A stretch of 64,000 bases of DNA from Cryptomeria japonica (lineage: Eukaryota > Streptophyta > Pinopsida > Cupressales > Cupressaceae), in assembly GCF_030272615.1 (NCBI RefSeq), contig NC_081411.1, positions 45,025,517 through 45,089,516 on the forward strand, in the 5' to 3' direction. Made by a program: the position numbers and the translations under genes. Below the pieces are notes generated by a model. That model saw only the letters and a program-made list of their open reading frames with translations, was not told where the DNA came from and did not search any database. Every line of letters begins with the position of its first letter. Positions within the stretch are counted from its first letter, which is position 1. Shown piece by piece: positions 34,242 to 46,595 of this stretch.

Positions 34242-35021
34242 TGTATATGGTGAAAAGGGATAACAATAATAACGATATTGAAAGGCTAAATGAATTCAAC
34301 CACTAAACCCTAGCCCAACAACAACAAAGATCCACCATAACATATGAAGATTACCTAAGACAATGCAAATCAAATGAGATCATAAAGATTATACCATCAC
34401 ATGTCCAATAGGGTTTTGATCTCCATTCTTCCTATCTCCATTGATCTTGCTTGATATATTTGCTCTCAGATTTTATATGCACAAGAGCTCAACAAAGAAC
34501 GGAATGTGGTTGCAAGTAGGATCGTAGTGTAGTCAATTGCATAAGTTGATTCCTTAGGCTCCATGATTAGGGTTTGATAATGAAGGAAACATCTCCTTAT
34601 ATAGAAGACACTATAAGAAATGGAAGGATAAGATTGAGAGGTGTAAAAGGAGGTCGGCTATGATTAGAGGGTAGGTAGAAGAAATAATAAAATAATGAAA
34701 GGGGTAGGTAGTGTATGAATTAAGAGATGAATGACATGTGTCATGGGTAGAAAAGACTAATGAATTAATTAAATAAATAAAGATTTATTTAATTAATAAA
34801 AGAAGTGGGATCAATTAAATAAATAAGATATTTATTTAATTTAGGAAAAGGATAATTTAAATAAATAAATGTATTTATTTAAATGAGAAATAAGGCTAGA
34901 AGAGGATAAATGAATTAATTAAATAAATAAGGATTTATTTAATTAATAGAAGAATTAGGCTTAGATAATTAAATAAATAAAATATTTATTTAATTAGACA
35001 TGACAATTTTGGGTGTCTACA
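34242..35021 (-). repeat. element I 5' LTR
   Basis: 780 bp, starting (minus sense) TGTAGACACCC at 35021 and ending CATATACA at 34242. CTATATAAGGAG near 34590-34605 is the likely TATA box for the genomic RNA. Five AT palindromes occupy 34760-34997. Confidence 0.9.
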
Positions 35022-35159
35022 GAGGGTATTTGACATTGACATTGACATTGAAGAGACAACTCTACTATAGTATCAAAGGCATCTAAATTATTTACTTTTT
35101 TCTCTAACTTTTTAGCATCCTTGTAAAACTTGATAAGATAAGACATTCATAACTTAAAT
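35022..35159. repeat. segment B, remainder right of element I
   Basis: Continues segment B after the GAGGG duplication and matches 42460-42590 of segment C (ACAACTCTACTATAGTATCA). At about 35159 it joins the start of segment C (CTTAAATGAAACTTCAAGAG), which is the tandem-duplication junction. Confidence 0.8.
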
Positions 35160-35272
35160 GAAACTTCAAGAGAAAGAAAGTCATCAATAGTCTATATCAG
35201 AAACAACATCATATAGTCTTTTTCTTGACCAATTGCTTGGACTATTTGATTTAATTGTGACATACCCTTTTA

Positions 35273-35540
35273 TAAAGTAGGGCTGCCATACTTTTTTCTT
35301 CTTTGAGAGAGGTTGATTTAGAACAAATACAATTAATTTGACCAGTATATAAAAAAACGTCACATAAAGTAGGACCACCATACTTTTTTCTTGCTTTTAG
35401 GAGGTTGGTTTAGAACAAATACAATTAATTTGACCAGTATATAAAAAAACGTCACATAAAGTAGGGCCACCATACTTTTTTCTTGCTTTTAGGAGGTTGG
35501 TTTAGAACAAATACAATTAATTTGACCAGTGTATATGAAA
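35273..35540. repeat. 92-bp tandem repeat, three units
   Basis: Units start TAAAGTAGG at 35273, 35365 and 35457 and contain GGTTTAGAACAAATACAATT and GACCAGTATATAAAAAAACG. Units two and three are almost identical and the first is more diverged. Segment A has a single unit (about 2985-3060) and segment B has lost it. Confidence 0.85.
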
Positions 35541-35989
35541 GCACCAACAGATAAAAGCACACAACAATTTTTCTTTTTCCATGGAGGTATATGTTAATAA
35601 AAAAATGTGAGGCATTTCCAAATCAAGAAACCCAAAAGTAACAATTCAGATTTACAAACAATTACAATTACCATTAAACATTACACAGAACATTAAACAT
35701 ATATTTAGTTGTGACTAGCATATATCAGTATATGTTTATATGTTTTTTCTGCTTGAATGAGGTTAGTATAGGGTAGAAACAATATATTAAATAAGGACTG
35801 TCATATATAAAATTGAGCTGATCATTTTTTACAAAAGATATATTTTTATTTTAAGAAACCACTACCATCCTGACTAACAAATCTCACAAAAGTCTGTTAG
35901 AGCATGTCACAAATCCTAAAGAGATATCTGAGACACTGTCCAACAATCTCCTCTTCAACATTACTCGAGGAGATTAAAACCAGACAGAA

Positions 35990-36560
35990 AAAAATTGAAT
36001 AAGATAGCTGCTACCGCAGACAGAGACGTAAATTTTTATTTATTCGTAAAACAAGTTACAGTTCCTCTCTTTTCTATAGGAAATTTCATTATTACTAAAC
36101 AAGGAGGAAAATAGATCATACGTGGAAGGATCCTCGCATAAATTTAGGAAACGTGAGAAACAAGTTTTGACACGTTAAAGGCAGTCTAACAGCAGTTTTT
36201 AGTCAACCTTAGTGAGCTCTAGATTTGAACTCTAAATGTTGGACTCTAATTTATAGAGCTCCTTCTTTTTAGTCAAACACATGTGCGAGGAAAAATCCAT
36301 CACAGGCATTGTGCATTTCTATGCATCTTATGACACACCAAGACAATGTTGGCTGAAGCTATTATGGTTTCAAAACAGACCTTTTGTACAGCATGTTAGC
36401 GACAGGTTAGTCAATCGCAGCCGTTTATTGCAAAATCGATGGTGTAAAACGCGCACACCTGTTAGTCAATCTGTACTGTCATTTTGGAGCCAGAATAGAT
36501 GCGTCGGACAATGTTCACTCTATAATAAATACTCCATAGTTAATGGCTTACAAATGAATG
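35990..36560 (-). pseudogene. coding-less ghost of the methyltransferase gene (copy C)
   Basis: Same structure as the ghost in copy B: 3' flank and polyadenylation cluster fused to leader and upstream flank with both exons gone, at the same breakpoint (GCAGTTTTTAGTCAACC then GAACTCTAA). A 156-bp inverted-repeat element has since inserted in its upstream flank. Confidence 0.65.
36351..36506. mobile_element. 156-bp inverted-repeat element with 9-bp target duplication
   Basis: Flanked by GACAATGTT on both sides (36342-36350 and 36507-36515); segment B has a single GACAATGTT with nothing inserted (13437-13445). The ends pair imperfectly over about 30 bp (CTATTATGG..CAAAA against CTATTCTGG..CAAAA on the other strand). 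A direct repeat GTTAGTCAATC occurs twice inside. The 9-bp duplication suits a MULE-derived element; 8 bp (hAT) cannot be excluded. Confidence 0.65.
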
Positions 36561-37658
36561 TCTTGGACTCTTGTGAGAAGCAATTGTCATTATTCGGCAG
36601 GATCAAACTTGGGCTACGTTTGATGCTTGCATTATTCAGTTGAATCAAATGTCGCCTAAATTCGATGGTTGCAAGTGACTTAAATTTGATGGTAACATTT
36701 GATGGTTACATTGGATGGTTATATTGGTAGTCGATTTTAAATAACATATTTTAAGTTTTGTTTTGTTGAGGTGGTTCTAAAATCATACTTTTCTTTTGAG
36801 TAAAAGTCATTAGAACGATTTAAGATAAATCATCTAAACAAATAAAAACTTAAAATGTATTGTTTAAGCTGAAATCTCCACAGTGGTATTAAGTTTCTCT
36901 ATTATAACATAGAATAAAGATTATATCATATATAAAAAAAACCAAAAAATTTTAGACAAATTCACTAACATTCTCTACAATTATATTGTTTTTTGTTTCA
37001 AATTTTGTTTTTAAAAAATAAAGGGAATTGTAAAATTTATTCTCTCAAGTAATAATTATGAGCATATTACTATCTTTATGTATCATATATAAATATTTAA
37101 GTTAATTGTTTGAACGTAATTTCTCTTCTTTTTTTGTGTGCATTCACTCTGGTGGTAATAGAATTTGCTAACCTTTTAAATGGACTCGACCTTCCAAAAC
37201 TTTGCAATTACTACTATTGTTGAAAGTTTGACTATGTATATTTTAAAATTTCTATGTCAACATCTTCTTACAAAGAACATAGACAATGTAAAGCTCATAC
37301 GATTTTCATTGGCACGTATTTCAACACTTTTTATTATAGTCAGATACTTTATAATTACAAATATAAAATTTCAATTTTAAAAAGTGATTAAAAATATAAT
37401 AAATAATGTGACGTGAAACACACTAATAAAATAAAAAATATATTTGAAGAAAAAAGATGCTTACCGCTTTCATGAATGAAAGACGAATGGATATAAAAAA
37501 ACGTAAGGACGTACGTCAGAATGGCTAAAAAACAAAATGTCCTTTTTTCAAATGTCTTCATTAAGATGCTCAGGGATTCTTCACGTTGATATGCGTTTAA
37601 TAGTGATATAATAGGGTTTGAAAAAAACATCAAATATATATAACAGACGTCGTTACTA

Positions 37659-38119
37659 GGGGAAAGGACCCAGTAGTTGAGCATGTTCCAATTGTTGTGA
37701 GGGTTGTTGATACCTTTTGTTCCAAAAATTGAACAAATAAAACCTATTGTTTGAAACAAAAAATATCAATTTTTGTTAGGAAATGTACCAACAGTTGTTA
37801 GGAAATGTACCAATAGTTGTTAAGAAATGTACTAATATTGTAAAAAGTAACCAATCAGGTGATGCCACATCGGCTGCACAACTATTGGGGTCTCTTTTGC
37901 ACGCCTATTGGTCTCACTTTTTTTTGGGGCTGTTTTCGACACCTTGGCAAAAAGCATGCTGATGTGGCATCGTATTTGATGATGTGGCCCTGAAACCTTA
38001 GTTATAAGTAGGGGACTTGCCAAGTAAGTTGCTGTAAAAAAATCGGAGTGATTCGAAATTTCCAAGTAGGATTTTGAGAAGCGTGAAGTTAGGGTGCACG
38101 ACTACTGGGTCCTTTCCCC
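37659..38119. mobile_element. 461-bp MITE with GGGGAAAGGACCCAGTAGT termini
   Basis: The two ends are perfect inverted repeats over 19 bp (GGGGAAAGGACCCAGTAGT) and nearly so over 24. TA lies on both sides, and segment B has the empty site TTACTATATAA at 14567-14577. No protein is encoded. Inside, a 22-bp unit (TTGTTAGGAAATGTACCAAC) is repeated three times at 37773-37839. The TA duplication suggests a Tc1/mariner-type mobiliser, but the terminus does not match the usual Stowaway ends, so the family is left open. Confidence 0.85.
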
Positions 38120-38609
38120 TATATAATAGAATATCTCAGACGTCGTTACTATCAAAAACATTGGTTCACTTTCACCAAGGGAGACATTAGGGATAGGGTG
38201 AGGGAGACATTAAGCTAATTTTTTTTATTTCACCAGTTCATTACGTGGCTGTAAGTTTTTTTTTCTTATTATTGTAAGGGTGAACTTTCTATGCTACTGA
38301 TTTGGGTTTATTAAAAATATTTGGAGAATTATTAAAAATAAATAAAAATCTATTTATTCATGTTAATGTTTATTTTGTTATGAATCTATATAAATGTAAT
38401 ATTCTAATATAATTATATATAAAAATAAATAAAAAATCATTTATTCATGTCAACTTTTATTTTGTTATGAATCTATTTTAATGGAATACTTTAATACAAT
38501 TACATATTAAAAATGATATATTCTTGTGAGAAAATTAGATATAATTTACAATTTTCACTCATCTCTATTTGAGATGTGCATGGATAAATAAGATCTAAGA
38601 ATATGGCAT

Positions 38610-39500
38610 CGAAGTACAAGTTACAAATCTGGTTAGAGGTCAAGGCTTAACCAATTTTATGGTAGATGCAAATTTGGAAGAAACAAAGCTAAATCAAATA
38701 AAATACCATAACATTTGAACCTATTTCCATTTCAAGGATAATTCATTATATAAAAAATATTTTCGTATGCTTTGAGAATGATTCAGCGAGTCGAAATGAG
38801 TGAAAACCGGCACTGTGCTCTAAGTTACTGTCCCAAAGACATGTACTAATATAAAATGAGTTGATGTGGAGAAACATTATTGCAATGTTGCACAATTTCA
38901 TTGATTAAGAGTAGTCGTGTAAGGTAATTAATAATGTCATTAAGATACTTGTAGAGAAAACTTCAAAGCCAAAATTACTACTTATATAATATCGTTAGGG
39001 AAATATACTAGCGACCCACATTGTTTAAGGATATATTTGAAATGGTAATGATATTTGATGCTTGCCAAAGGTTTGCAAGGAAGCTAAAGTTTCTTGGTGT
39101 TCTCCCCCTTATGAATGTCATTATTGAAGCTCCATTTTATCTATTGGGAATTGAATTTACTTGTGAAATTGAGGAGAAGAACATAACTAGATACAAGTGG
39201 ATCATTGTAGCCACTAACTATTTCACCAATTGGGTTGAGCTTATTCCAACTTGGAATGCTATATAAAGGGTAATAGTAGTTTTCTTGATTAGAAATACAA
39301 TAGACAAGTTTGAAATCCCTACAAAAATTATTGTTTATAACATCAAGTATTTTAGATCCTTGGATATGTTAAATAAGTGCTCATTGACAAGAACCTTATG
39401 CATGACATTTAAGAGCAAGAAGGTGGTGTAGTCTCCCAAAGTATGGTAGAATTGAAAGAGCTAGATGAAAGTTGGAGAGTCAAACATGAAATAATATTAT
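38610..39500 (+). pseudogene. Ty3/gypsy RNase H-integrase relic (copy C)
   Basis: Same relic as in copy B but less deleted. It shows the RNase H tail near 38633 (VRGQGLTNFMVDANLEE), then at 39021-39266 the integrase zinc-binding end and core start: FKDIFEMVMIFDACQRFARK, then YKWIIVATNYFTNWVELIPT. The first core aspartate is again asparagine. The 81-codon open stretch ends at a TAA where copy B reads on. Confidence 0.65.
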
Positions 39501-42500
39501 AATAAAAATATGTAATGAAACATCTTTTTGAGAGAAAGGTACTATAAATAAAATTTTAGGTTAGTAATATGTTGCTCGTATGAAATTTCAAATTGGAAGA
39601 GAAGGGGAAAATGTGTGCATTTTTATCCTTTGTGACATGTGCTATACAAAAATTGTTCAGAGGTGTGATCTTATTGTATTCCACCTCAAAAATGTATTTA
39701 TAGAGTTCATGGAGCTACTAATGCATGGTCAAAATCTCAAGCAATTTTTAATATAGGAAATTAGATGTTTTGGCATGTATATTGCATATAATATTCCTTC
39801 TTTTTGTTTCTCTTGTGTCTAGGTCTAGACCCCTATTTTTAATTACGAGTTATTTTGTTCTACCCCTAAAGGACTCTTTGAGATAATTATTGTAACTATA
39901 AGAGACACATGTCCACTAGAAGTATTGTTGGGAACCCATCAATGAAATTAAATAGAATCTATTTTAGTTATTTATAGTTCAATGTTTTTGTATGTTTCTC
40001 TATATTTTGATTTGTGTTATCCTTTTCCTTGCCCCATGTTTTGAAGCTATCAAAAAGCTAATGAAGCCTTCATTTTGGTGATTTTATGAGATTTTTGATG
40101 GGCTAGTGAGCCTTCATAGATTCTATGCATCTTGGAACCTAATGTCTTGGTCTTTCAAGTTCCCTCAAAAATCCTAGCCCCAACACCTCTCAACAAGCTC
40201 TTTTAATGCTCCTCAAATAATGGATCTCTACATATGCTTGCGAACAAGAGAATATTTCTTAATATCCCCACACTTCATAGGTCCTTAGCCTCTATTATTC
40301 CTATTATATAATATTTTTTAACTCCCTTGATCCATAGGGCCCCTAGCCCCAAAACCTCTATTTCCTTCTATCCCCCTAGAGCCTACAATTGCATCAAATC
40401 TAGTCCTTACCACAAAGTTCCTAGTGTAAGGTCCACCCTGCACCTCAATCCTTGATGCATTGTCTACCCATAATTTTGGTTTCAGTTCCCCATTCCCAAG
40501 TCTATGTTAAATCACAATACCTTATTGAAATCCATTTGTCATATTGCATATCAAGTTTGACATGTCATAATTGATGTCAATGTTTGTTGACTACCAATGT
40601 ATTAATCTCTAAGGTTTTGGATTTTTTTGTAATTATTATTAGAAGTTGTTGATGTAGTATTGCAAGAGTGAGGTTGCACAAACCTTGTCAAAGTGAATTT
40701 TATTATTGAATACTTATTCTTTTTTAGATTCCAAAATGAGGTATGTGGTAAATCTAACCCCTTGAAATTTAAGAACTCCTTGTTAGCATGTTTAGGTATC
40801 ATGTAGAGTTTTTAGTTTCTAGCATGTTTTATAGGGTAGGGTTGATGCGTAACCCCAAATTTGTTTCTTCTCATCATTGATTGGACTTCATAATTGATGT
40901 AAGATGGATGAAATATTTGGTTGACAGATGCAAGAGGGTGACCCCCAACCAACAAAATAGGCTTTCTAGTTATTGATGGTCAAATTATATGACTAACACA
41001 TGCGACTTCTTGTTGAAGGCAAGAGGTAAGGGATAAAGCTGACCCTTGACCCCTAATGAAGGAATTCACTCTTCCATATTCTCTAAGGATTTTGGGCTTA
41101 GGCATTTGTTCTTTCTCCTTAACTTGTTTAACTCTTTTTGTGATGTGTAATTTGTTATCATTCTAACATAGAGAAGAGAAAATGTATTGAATAAAAAAAG
41201 TGAATACAAATGTCCATATGTGTTGAAGTACTCAAATGGTACTACATTCAAGAGAAAAGAAGAATTAATGTGAAGTAGAGGAGAGATGATACAATTGATG
41301 AGGATACTTTTTATTAAAAAAATCTATTTTTTTAATTTATATTTTATTGGCCTTAATTGTTGTCTTTTAAAACCTCTAATGTACAAACAACATAATTTGA
41401 GCTAAAATAATCAATTTTTAAATCATTATGTAAATATTTTTTCTATATTGATGTGAGATAACATATTTTACAAAAAAAAAAAATAGAATTTATGAAAAAA
41501 AATGAAAACCTTAAATTCACTTTTATGGGAAAATTTATTTGAAAATTAATTAAAAATAGAGAAAATAATCCAACCATTAACAAATTTACATATTTGATAA
41601 CTAGGCATTGTCGTATATATTGAGTTTTAATTTCATAAAACAATTAAAGAAAAATTGCTGGCCATATTGCCAAAGTTTTTGTCTTTCTCTTTTCATGGAA
41701 TTATACTAGTAAGTCTAGAGGCAATGGTTGTGTTTCAAAGCCCGAAGCAAAGGCAAAGACATGGGTTTTAAAATTTAAAATTTTATTAAATTCGTACCCA
41801 CTCTAAAAAATGTACCAATTATAGAAGGAGACCAAATATGATGTAATTAGAAATGGGTACCCATTTTAGAACAAGTACCCATCCTTAAAATAAAATTGGG
41901 TGCTACCTATTCCAAAATTGGGTTTTGAAAGCTTCAAGAAAAACATGCTATGTATTCTAGAGAATCCTTGAATGAGTCTTCACACACCTATGACAACTGA
42001 GTGAGCACATAGATATAGTACACCTTTCACCAATCTATAGCACCGCACTATCAAACCTTATCTAGACCAATTTTTTTACATGAATGACAACACAAACTTA
42101 TATTTGCAATAATCTCTCCCTTTGACATTGATGGAAATACTTGTGCAGATACGAAATACTTCTCTCAAAACACTTCTCCCCTTTTGGAATCAAGGGAAAA
42201 TGGTAAGTCTTCTCTCCTGATTATCTATACACATCTATAATCTCCCCCTATTATTAAAAATTCCTCAAATTTGAAATCACAAAATATAGAAGTCACATGT
42301 TTAGTTGCTATATCTTCATCCTTTTACTGTATTACTTACCAAAAATAGGCCATCTCAAAATTGCTAGCATGCCTTAAGACTTTTTAATGGACCAACTGTT
42401 CTTGTATTGTCCCGTAAAATATGCAAGGGATGAATCCCATGAACATATTATAGAGGAGAGTATTTGACATTGGCATTCACATTGAAGATACAACTCTACT

Positions 42501-42641
42501 ATAGTATCAAAGGCATCTAAATTCTTTACTTTTCTCTCAAACTTTTTAGCAACCTCGCAAAACTTGATAGGAGAGGACATTCATAACTTAACTACATGTT
42601 TAAGAGAAGAAAAGTATCTCTTCTAATTATCTCACATCTCT
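39501..42641. other. non-coding remainder of segment C and short flank
   Basis: No gene is recognisable; the sequence parallels 15790-18863 at about 90% identity. 42591-42641 is unique flank before element II. Confidence 0.45.
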
Positions 42642-43286
42642 TGCAATATGGATAGTGTGTGAACTAAAAAATGATAATGATAAACTATTGCAAAACCACA
42701 AAGATCCAACCACACACAATCCTAGTTCTATAATAAAACATTCAACATACACCAATGAAGAAACCTAAGAACATGAAAATTAACAAATTGAAACAATAAT
42801 ACCATTCACAAGCCAAGAAGGGTTTGATCTCCATTGTCTCCTATCTCCATTGAACTTGTTTGATATATGTTTCTCTCAAATTTTGTATTGTGCACAAGAG
42901 CTCAAAAAAGAATGGATTGTAGTTGTAAATTCATTGGATCACAAGAAATATTGATAAATGCATTAACTAGGTGATTGATTAGAAACATTAGGATTATAAG
43001 AATAAAACAATCCTCTTATATAGAAGAGACTTTAGAAAATGGAGGGATAGAATTAAGAGGTGAAATGATAAGTGGCTGGCTAGGATTAAAGGGTAGGTAG
43101 GAAAATAATAAAATATGAAGGGGTAGGTAGATGCAAATTAAAAGATAAATGGGATGTGTCATAAAAGGGAAAAAGCTAATGAAACAACTAAATAAATAAA
43201 GATTTATTAAATTTTTAGAGGAAGTGAGACCAATTAAATAAATAAAATATTTATTTAATTAAACAGAACAATTTTAGGTGTCTACA
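42642..43286 (-). repeat. element II 3' LTR
   Basis: About 645 bp, aligned throughout to the element I LTR and ending (plus sense) GGTGTCTACA, followed by the polypurine tract complement TTTTGCCTCTCTTTGAG (43287-43303). The outer boundary (TGCAATATGG) is set by alignment only. It has two AT palindromes instead of five. Confidence 0.7.
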
Positions 43287-43560
43287 TTTTGCCTCTCTTT
43301 GAGACAATGCAGCTTGTTGTGTTGGCTAAAAGAGGATAAGATAAATTGATACAAAGTTGCCCCAAGATTGGAATGATATGTCTCCTTGAGAGATTGGATG
43401 AATTCTTTTGAAAAAGATCACAAAATAATCTCTCGATAAGAAAGAGAGGCTAGACAGGACTAACAAGGAAGAGGTGACAAAGTTACGGGGGAAAAAAACT
43501 GACTTAGAAGGAATAAATAGGAAGCAAAAAAATCACATGAGAGACTAAGGTTACATAGCC

Positions 43561-43595
43561 TATATATATAGTTTAGAAAGAAAAACATCCTCATT
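43561..43595 (+). promoter_or_regulatory. core promoter remnant of the element II PMD gene
   Basis: TATATATATA followed at about 25 bp by ACATCCTCATT, matching the element I promoter in order and spacing. Confidence 0.5.
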
Positions 43596-43667
43596 TGCAT
43601 CCACAACATTCAGGAGATCAGAGAAATGAAGAGCCCTTAGAGAGAGCAGCTAGCAATCTAGTAGAGA

Positions 43668-46480
43668 TGGCAGAGAGAATTCATCACTTTGACTGTGTTT
43701 GATGGTTCTTGCGACCAGATGACATAGGTGAGCCAATAAGTACCTTGACCTTTCCTAGTTCATTTTTGCATTTATTGTGCATTTAATGCATTTTAGTGGT
43801 AGATCAACAAAAATACCAAAGCAATATTTTATGTCTAAATGCGTCTATGTAGGTTTTGAATTCATTTATGATAAACGATTGTGTTTGGGTAGTGTTTGTA
43901 TGTGTATATGTGTCTAATTATGTCTATGAGCTATATGGGCGCATCTATGACCTATAGGCATGTATATGTCTAAGTGTATGCGTAGAGAAGCAACTTGTTT
44001 GTGCTAATAAAGCACGTCTATGTTGTAAAATCATGCATAGGTTAAATTAAACCATGTCTACATTGTAGAAATGTGTCTTTCTTAAAAGACTAAAATTGAC
44101 ACTTTTGTGATGAACATATGTTGGAAAATGGATAATATATTGAGAAGATTCACTCAAACAAGTGTCCTAGGAAAGACAAACTAAAAATAAGGCTAGAATT
44201 AGCAATCACATGATAGACATCCATCGCTAATTGGATAAGTTGTTCAGAGGGTTCACTCAATAGGTGCCCTAGATAAGTAAGGTTGCTAAGCTCAGTATAG
44301 GATAAGTTGTTAAACTAATAAAATCTGGCAAGTTCTCTATCAATAATAGGATTAAGTGTATTGTGACAAACATATGCACTAGGATATAACACCATGTGAT
44401 AAACATAAGCATTGGGATAGATACTGATAAGAAACATTATGTGATAGACATAGGTTCCACTAAACTAGGATAGGATAAGATAAGCAACACTATGTGTTGA
44501 ACATGAGTTCCACTAGGATTGGCACAATTGATTTGATTGGATGCAAGAGTATCTACCATAGATAGAGTCACAAGAGGGATTCCCTATGATACAATGACTG
44601 AATCTGACTGCTGAGGAGCTTGCAACAATCAGGGTATGGGACTAAGACATATCATGTATATACCTAAAATTTGAATGAGCATAGGACTATTGACTGCTCT
44701 TGTAAAGAGATGGCTCTCTGAGGCATGCATGTCATTTTTGCTAATTGGTGAGATGTTAGTCACTTTAGAGGATGTTTTTTGGATATTGAGGATATCGATC
44801 CATGGGGATATAGTGATATATGACCAGGAGGGGGATGTAGATGCGCTCTGATGAGTCTTTGCAGACCTAGAGGTAGAGTTGAGGATAGGACACTTGAGGT
44901 AGGAGGTTATGTATACTAGAAGAAATACCTTAGTAGTAGTGGTGGGGAGTGTATCCAGATAGAGTGACACATAGATTTGTTATAGGGTGGGGCAAGGCAT
45001 TAGAGGTCCTAACCATAGAGAGGAGGAGATTTGCATGGAGCCCATGTGTGATAGTGCACTTGTACCATGAGCTTCATCATTTTGTATGTCTTGGTGGTTC
45101 CAGGTTAGGGTGTGGGGTGACATTGCTACAAGTATGGACCTATGAGCACATTGCAGTGACGAGGCCTATCTACTTCAGATTTAAAGGGAATGGGAAGGCC
45201 TATGTACATTTATACAACATGATTACTTCTTAACCAAGAATTAGGAAGCTAGAGTACTATCGACAAGTTATTGATGACATTGATAGTTTTATATGGAGAC
45301 CATATCTAAATTGTGAGGCCTGGGAGGAGGATGACAGGGAGTTACCATTTTGTTTCCGTAGTAGGTATCTCATTGCATGGACTCCTTATATTTTGGATTA
45401 GAATTTGATTGACAAGGTTACTAGACATTTTGAGAGTATACAATATATGCCCTAAGGATCAGGTGAGTTTGCACACATGGTTAGAGAGAAGGTCCACTAG
45501 GGCCAATTTTGTCTTATGATACAGGTCTCGTACAATTTTAGGAGATGATGCCTATGCCACAAGACATTTTGCTTGATGTGGTCGATGTTGGCATAAAATA
45601 TGAGTATGTAACATGTTTTGTAACACATCCCTTTCCATGGTTGATAGATCTCAGGGATCATATACCAGCATTGGATGATGATGATGAGAAGGAGAGAGGT
45701 GGACAATGGAGGCGATAAAGGAGAGGTGGACATAGGAGGATCATGTGAGGGACAGGAGGACAAAGAGATGGAGGGTGTGGAGAGGGAGGCCAAGGAGGAG
45801 ATGGTGAGAGTGGTAGACCACCAAAGCCACATAGAGGGAGAGGGGGACAATCGTTATAGGTTGCCTCTTAGATACAATCACAAGTATAGTGTGGACAAGG
45901 ACATAGACATGATTGGAGAGTATAAGTGCATGATTCCCTAGAGAAGGCTTCATAGGAGGAGAGAGGCCTAGATAGGGAGGAAGATGATCTACTCATGGTC
46001 TGAGAGCTCACATAGGGATAGGTCAGTGAGATTGACAATCAAGAGAGAGAGAGGTGACTCAATTGAGGTGACAACTTAGAGAGATGTAGGATGAGTGAGA
46101 TCACGCCATCCAGTAATACATTGATGCAGAGGAGGAACTTAGGGTAGAATGAGCCTTATCCATAAGTAGCTTTGGTGCAAGATTTATTTACTGCCTCCAA
46201 GAAGGAAAGGAGATAGGATACTGGAGGAACTTGTACATGGTAGCAGTTCCTCCCCATCTTCTAGCATGTAGCTACAAGAGAGTCTCCCACTCTATGAAAA
46301 AAGAGTGAGATAGGCATAGAGCTTCTTGTGGTGGGGTTATGGGTCCACCACCACCACTAGTAGTAAGGTCTTTAGGTGGAAGCAGACGAGATCATCCTAG
46401 GGCATGGGCCTTCAGTAGCTCAGATTGCTTTGAGGCATGTCGGCTCTAAGGAAGGGTCTTCATCATAGCTCTCTTAGATC
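43668..46480 (+). pseudogene. antisense PMD gene of element II, decayed
   Basis: Same position and strand as the element I gene. Exon 1 starts at 43668 (MAERIHHFDCV then a stop); its splice donor is lost (AATAAGT for GGTAAGT). The core domain is scrambled at 44549-44940. An open piece at 44949-45233 keeps GWGKALEVL, FAWSPCVIVHLYHELHHFV and VTLLQVWTYEHIAVT, including the two Trp codons that are TAG in element I. A stop (TAA) follows MITS exactly where element I has TAG. Acidic and coiled-coil regions follow up to about 46480 with many stops. Confidence 0.65.
43850..44070 (+). repeat. decayed GCGTCTATGT motif array, element II
   Basis: Units such as ATGCGTCTATGTAGG (43848), GGGCGCATCTATGACC (43937) and AGCACGTCTATGTTG (44010) are weaker versions of the element I intron array at the same place, with many CpG lost. 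Confidence 0.55.
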
Positions 46481-46547
46481 TCTATTTTGTATCAATTTTT
46501 GTTATATATGATGATGTAGACACCTTTGAGTAATTTTGTAGCCTAAT

Positions 46548-46557
46548 ATATATATAA

Positions 46558-46595
<38 letters not shown>

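Larger units (their letters stand above)
18864..35021 (-). mobile_element. element I: 16.2-kb Ty3/gypsy element, Tat lineage
   Basis: A complete insertion: LTRs at 18864-19625 and 34242-35021, each bounded by TG and CA, flanked by the identical 5-bp duplication GAGGG (18859-18863 and 35022-35026). The segment C counterpart near 42459 reads GAGAG uninterrupted, i.e. the empty site with one change. In minus-strand order it has 5' LTR, primer-binding site, 2.2-kb leader, gag, protease, reverse transcriptase, RNase H, a second RNase H, integrase, an opposite-strand PMD gene, polypurine tract and 3' LTR. Two RNase H domains and an extra antisense gene are known for the Tat lineage. The LTRs differ at about 11 substitutions plus 18 bp of indel, so it is relatively young. 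Stops and one frameshift make it non-autonomous. Confidence 0.92.
35160..42590. repeat. segment C, second tandem copy
   Basis: Matches 12861-18863 plus 35022-35159. Extra sequence relative to B: about 700 bp with the 92-bp repeats, a 156-bp and a 461-bp inverted-repeat element, and about 85 bp of integrase relic. Past 42590 it continues into sequence not found after copy B, as expected at the outer end of a tandem duplication. Confidence 0.8.
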
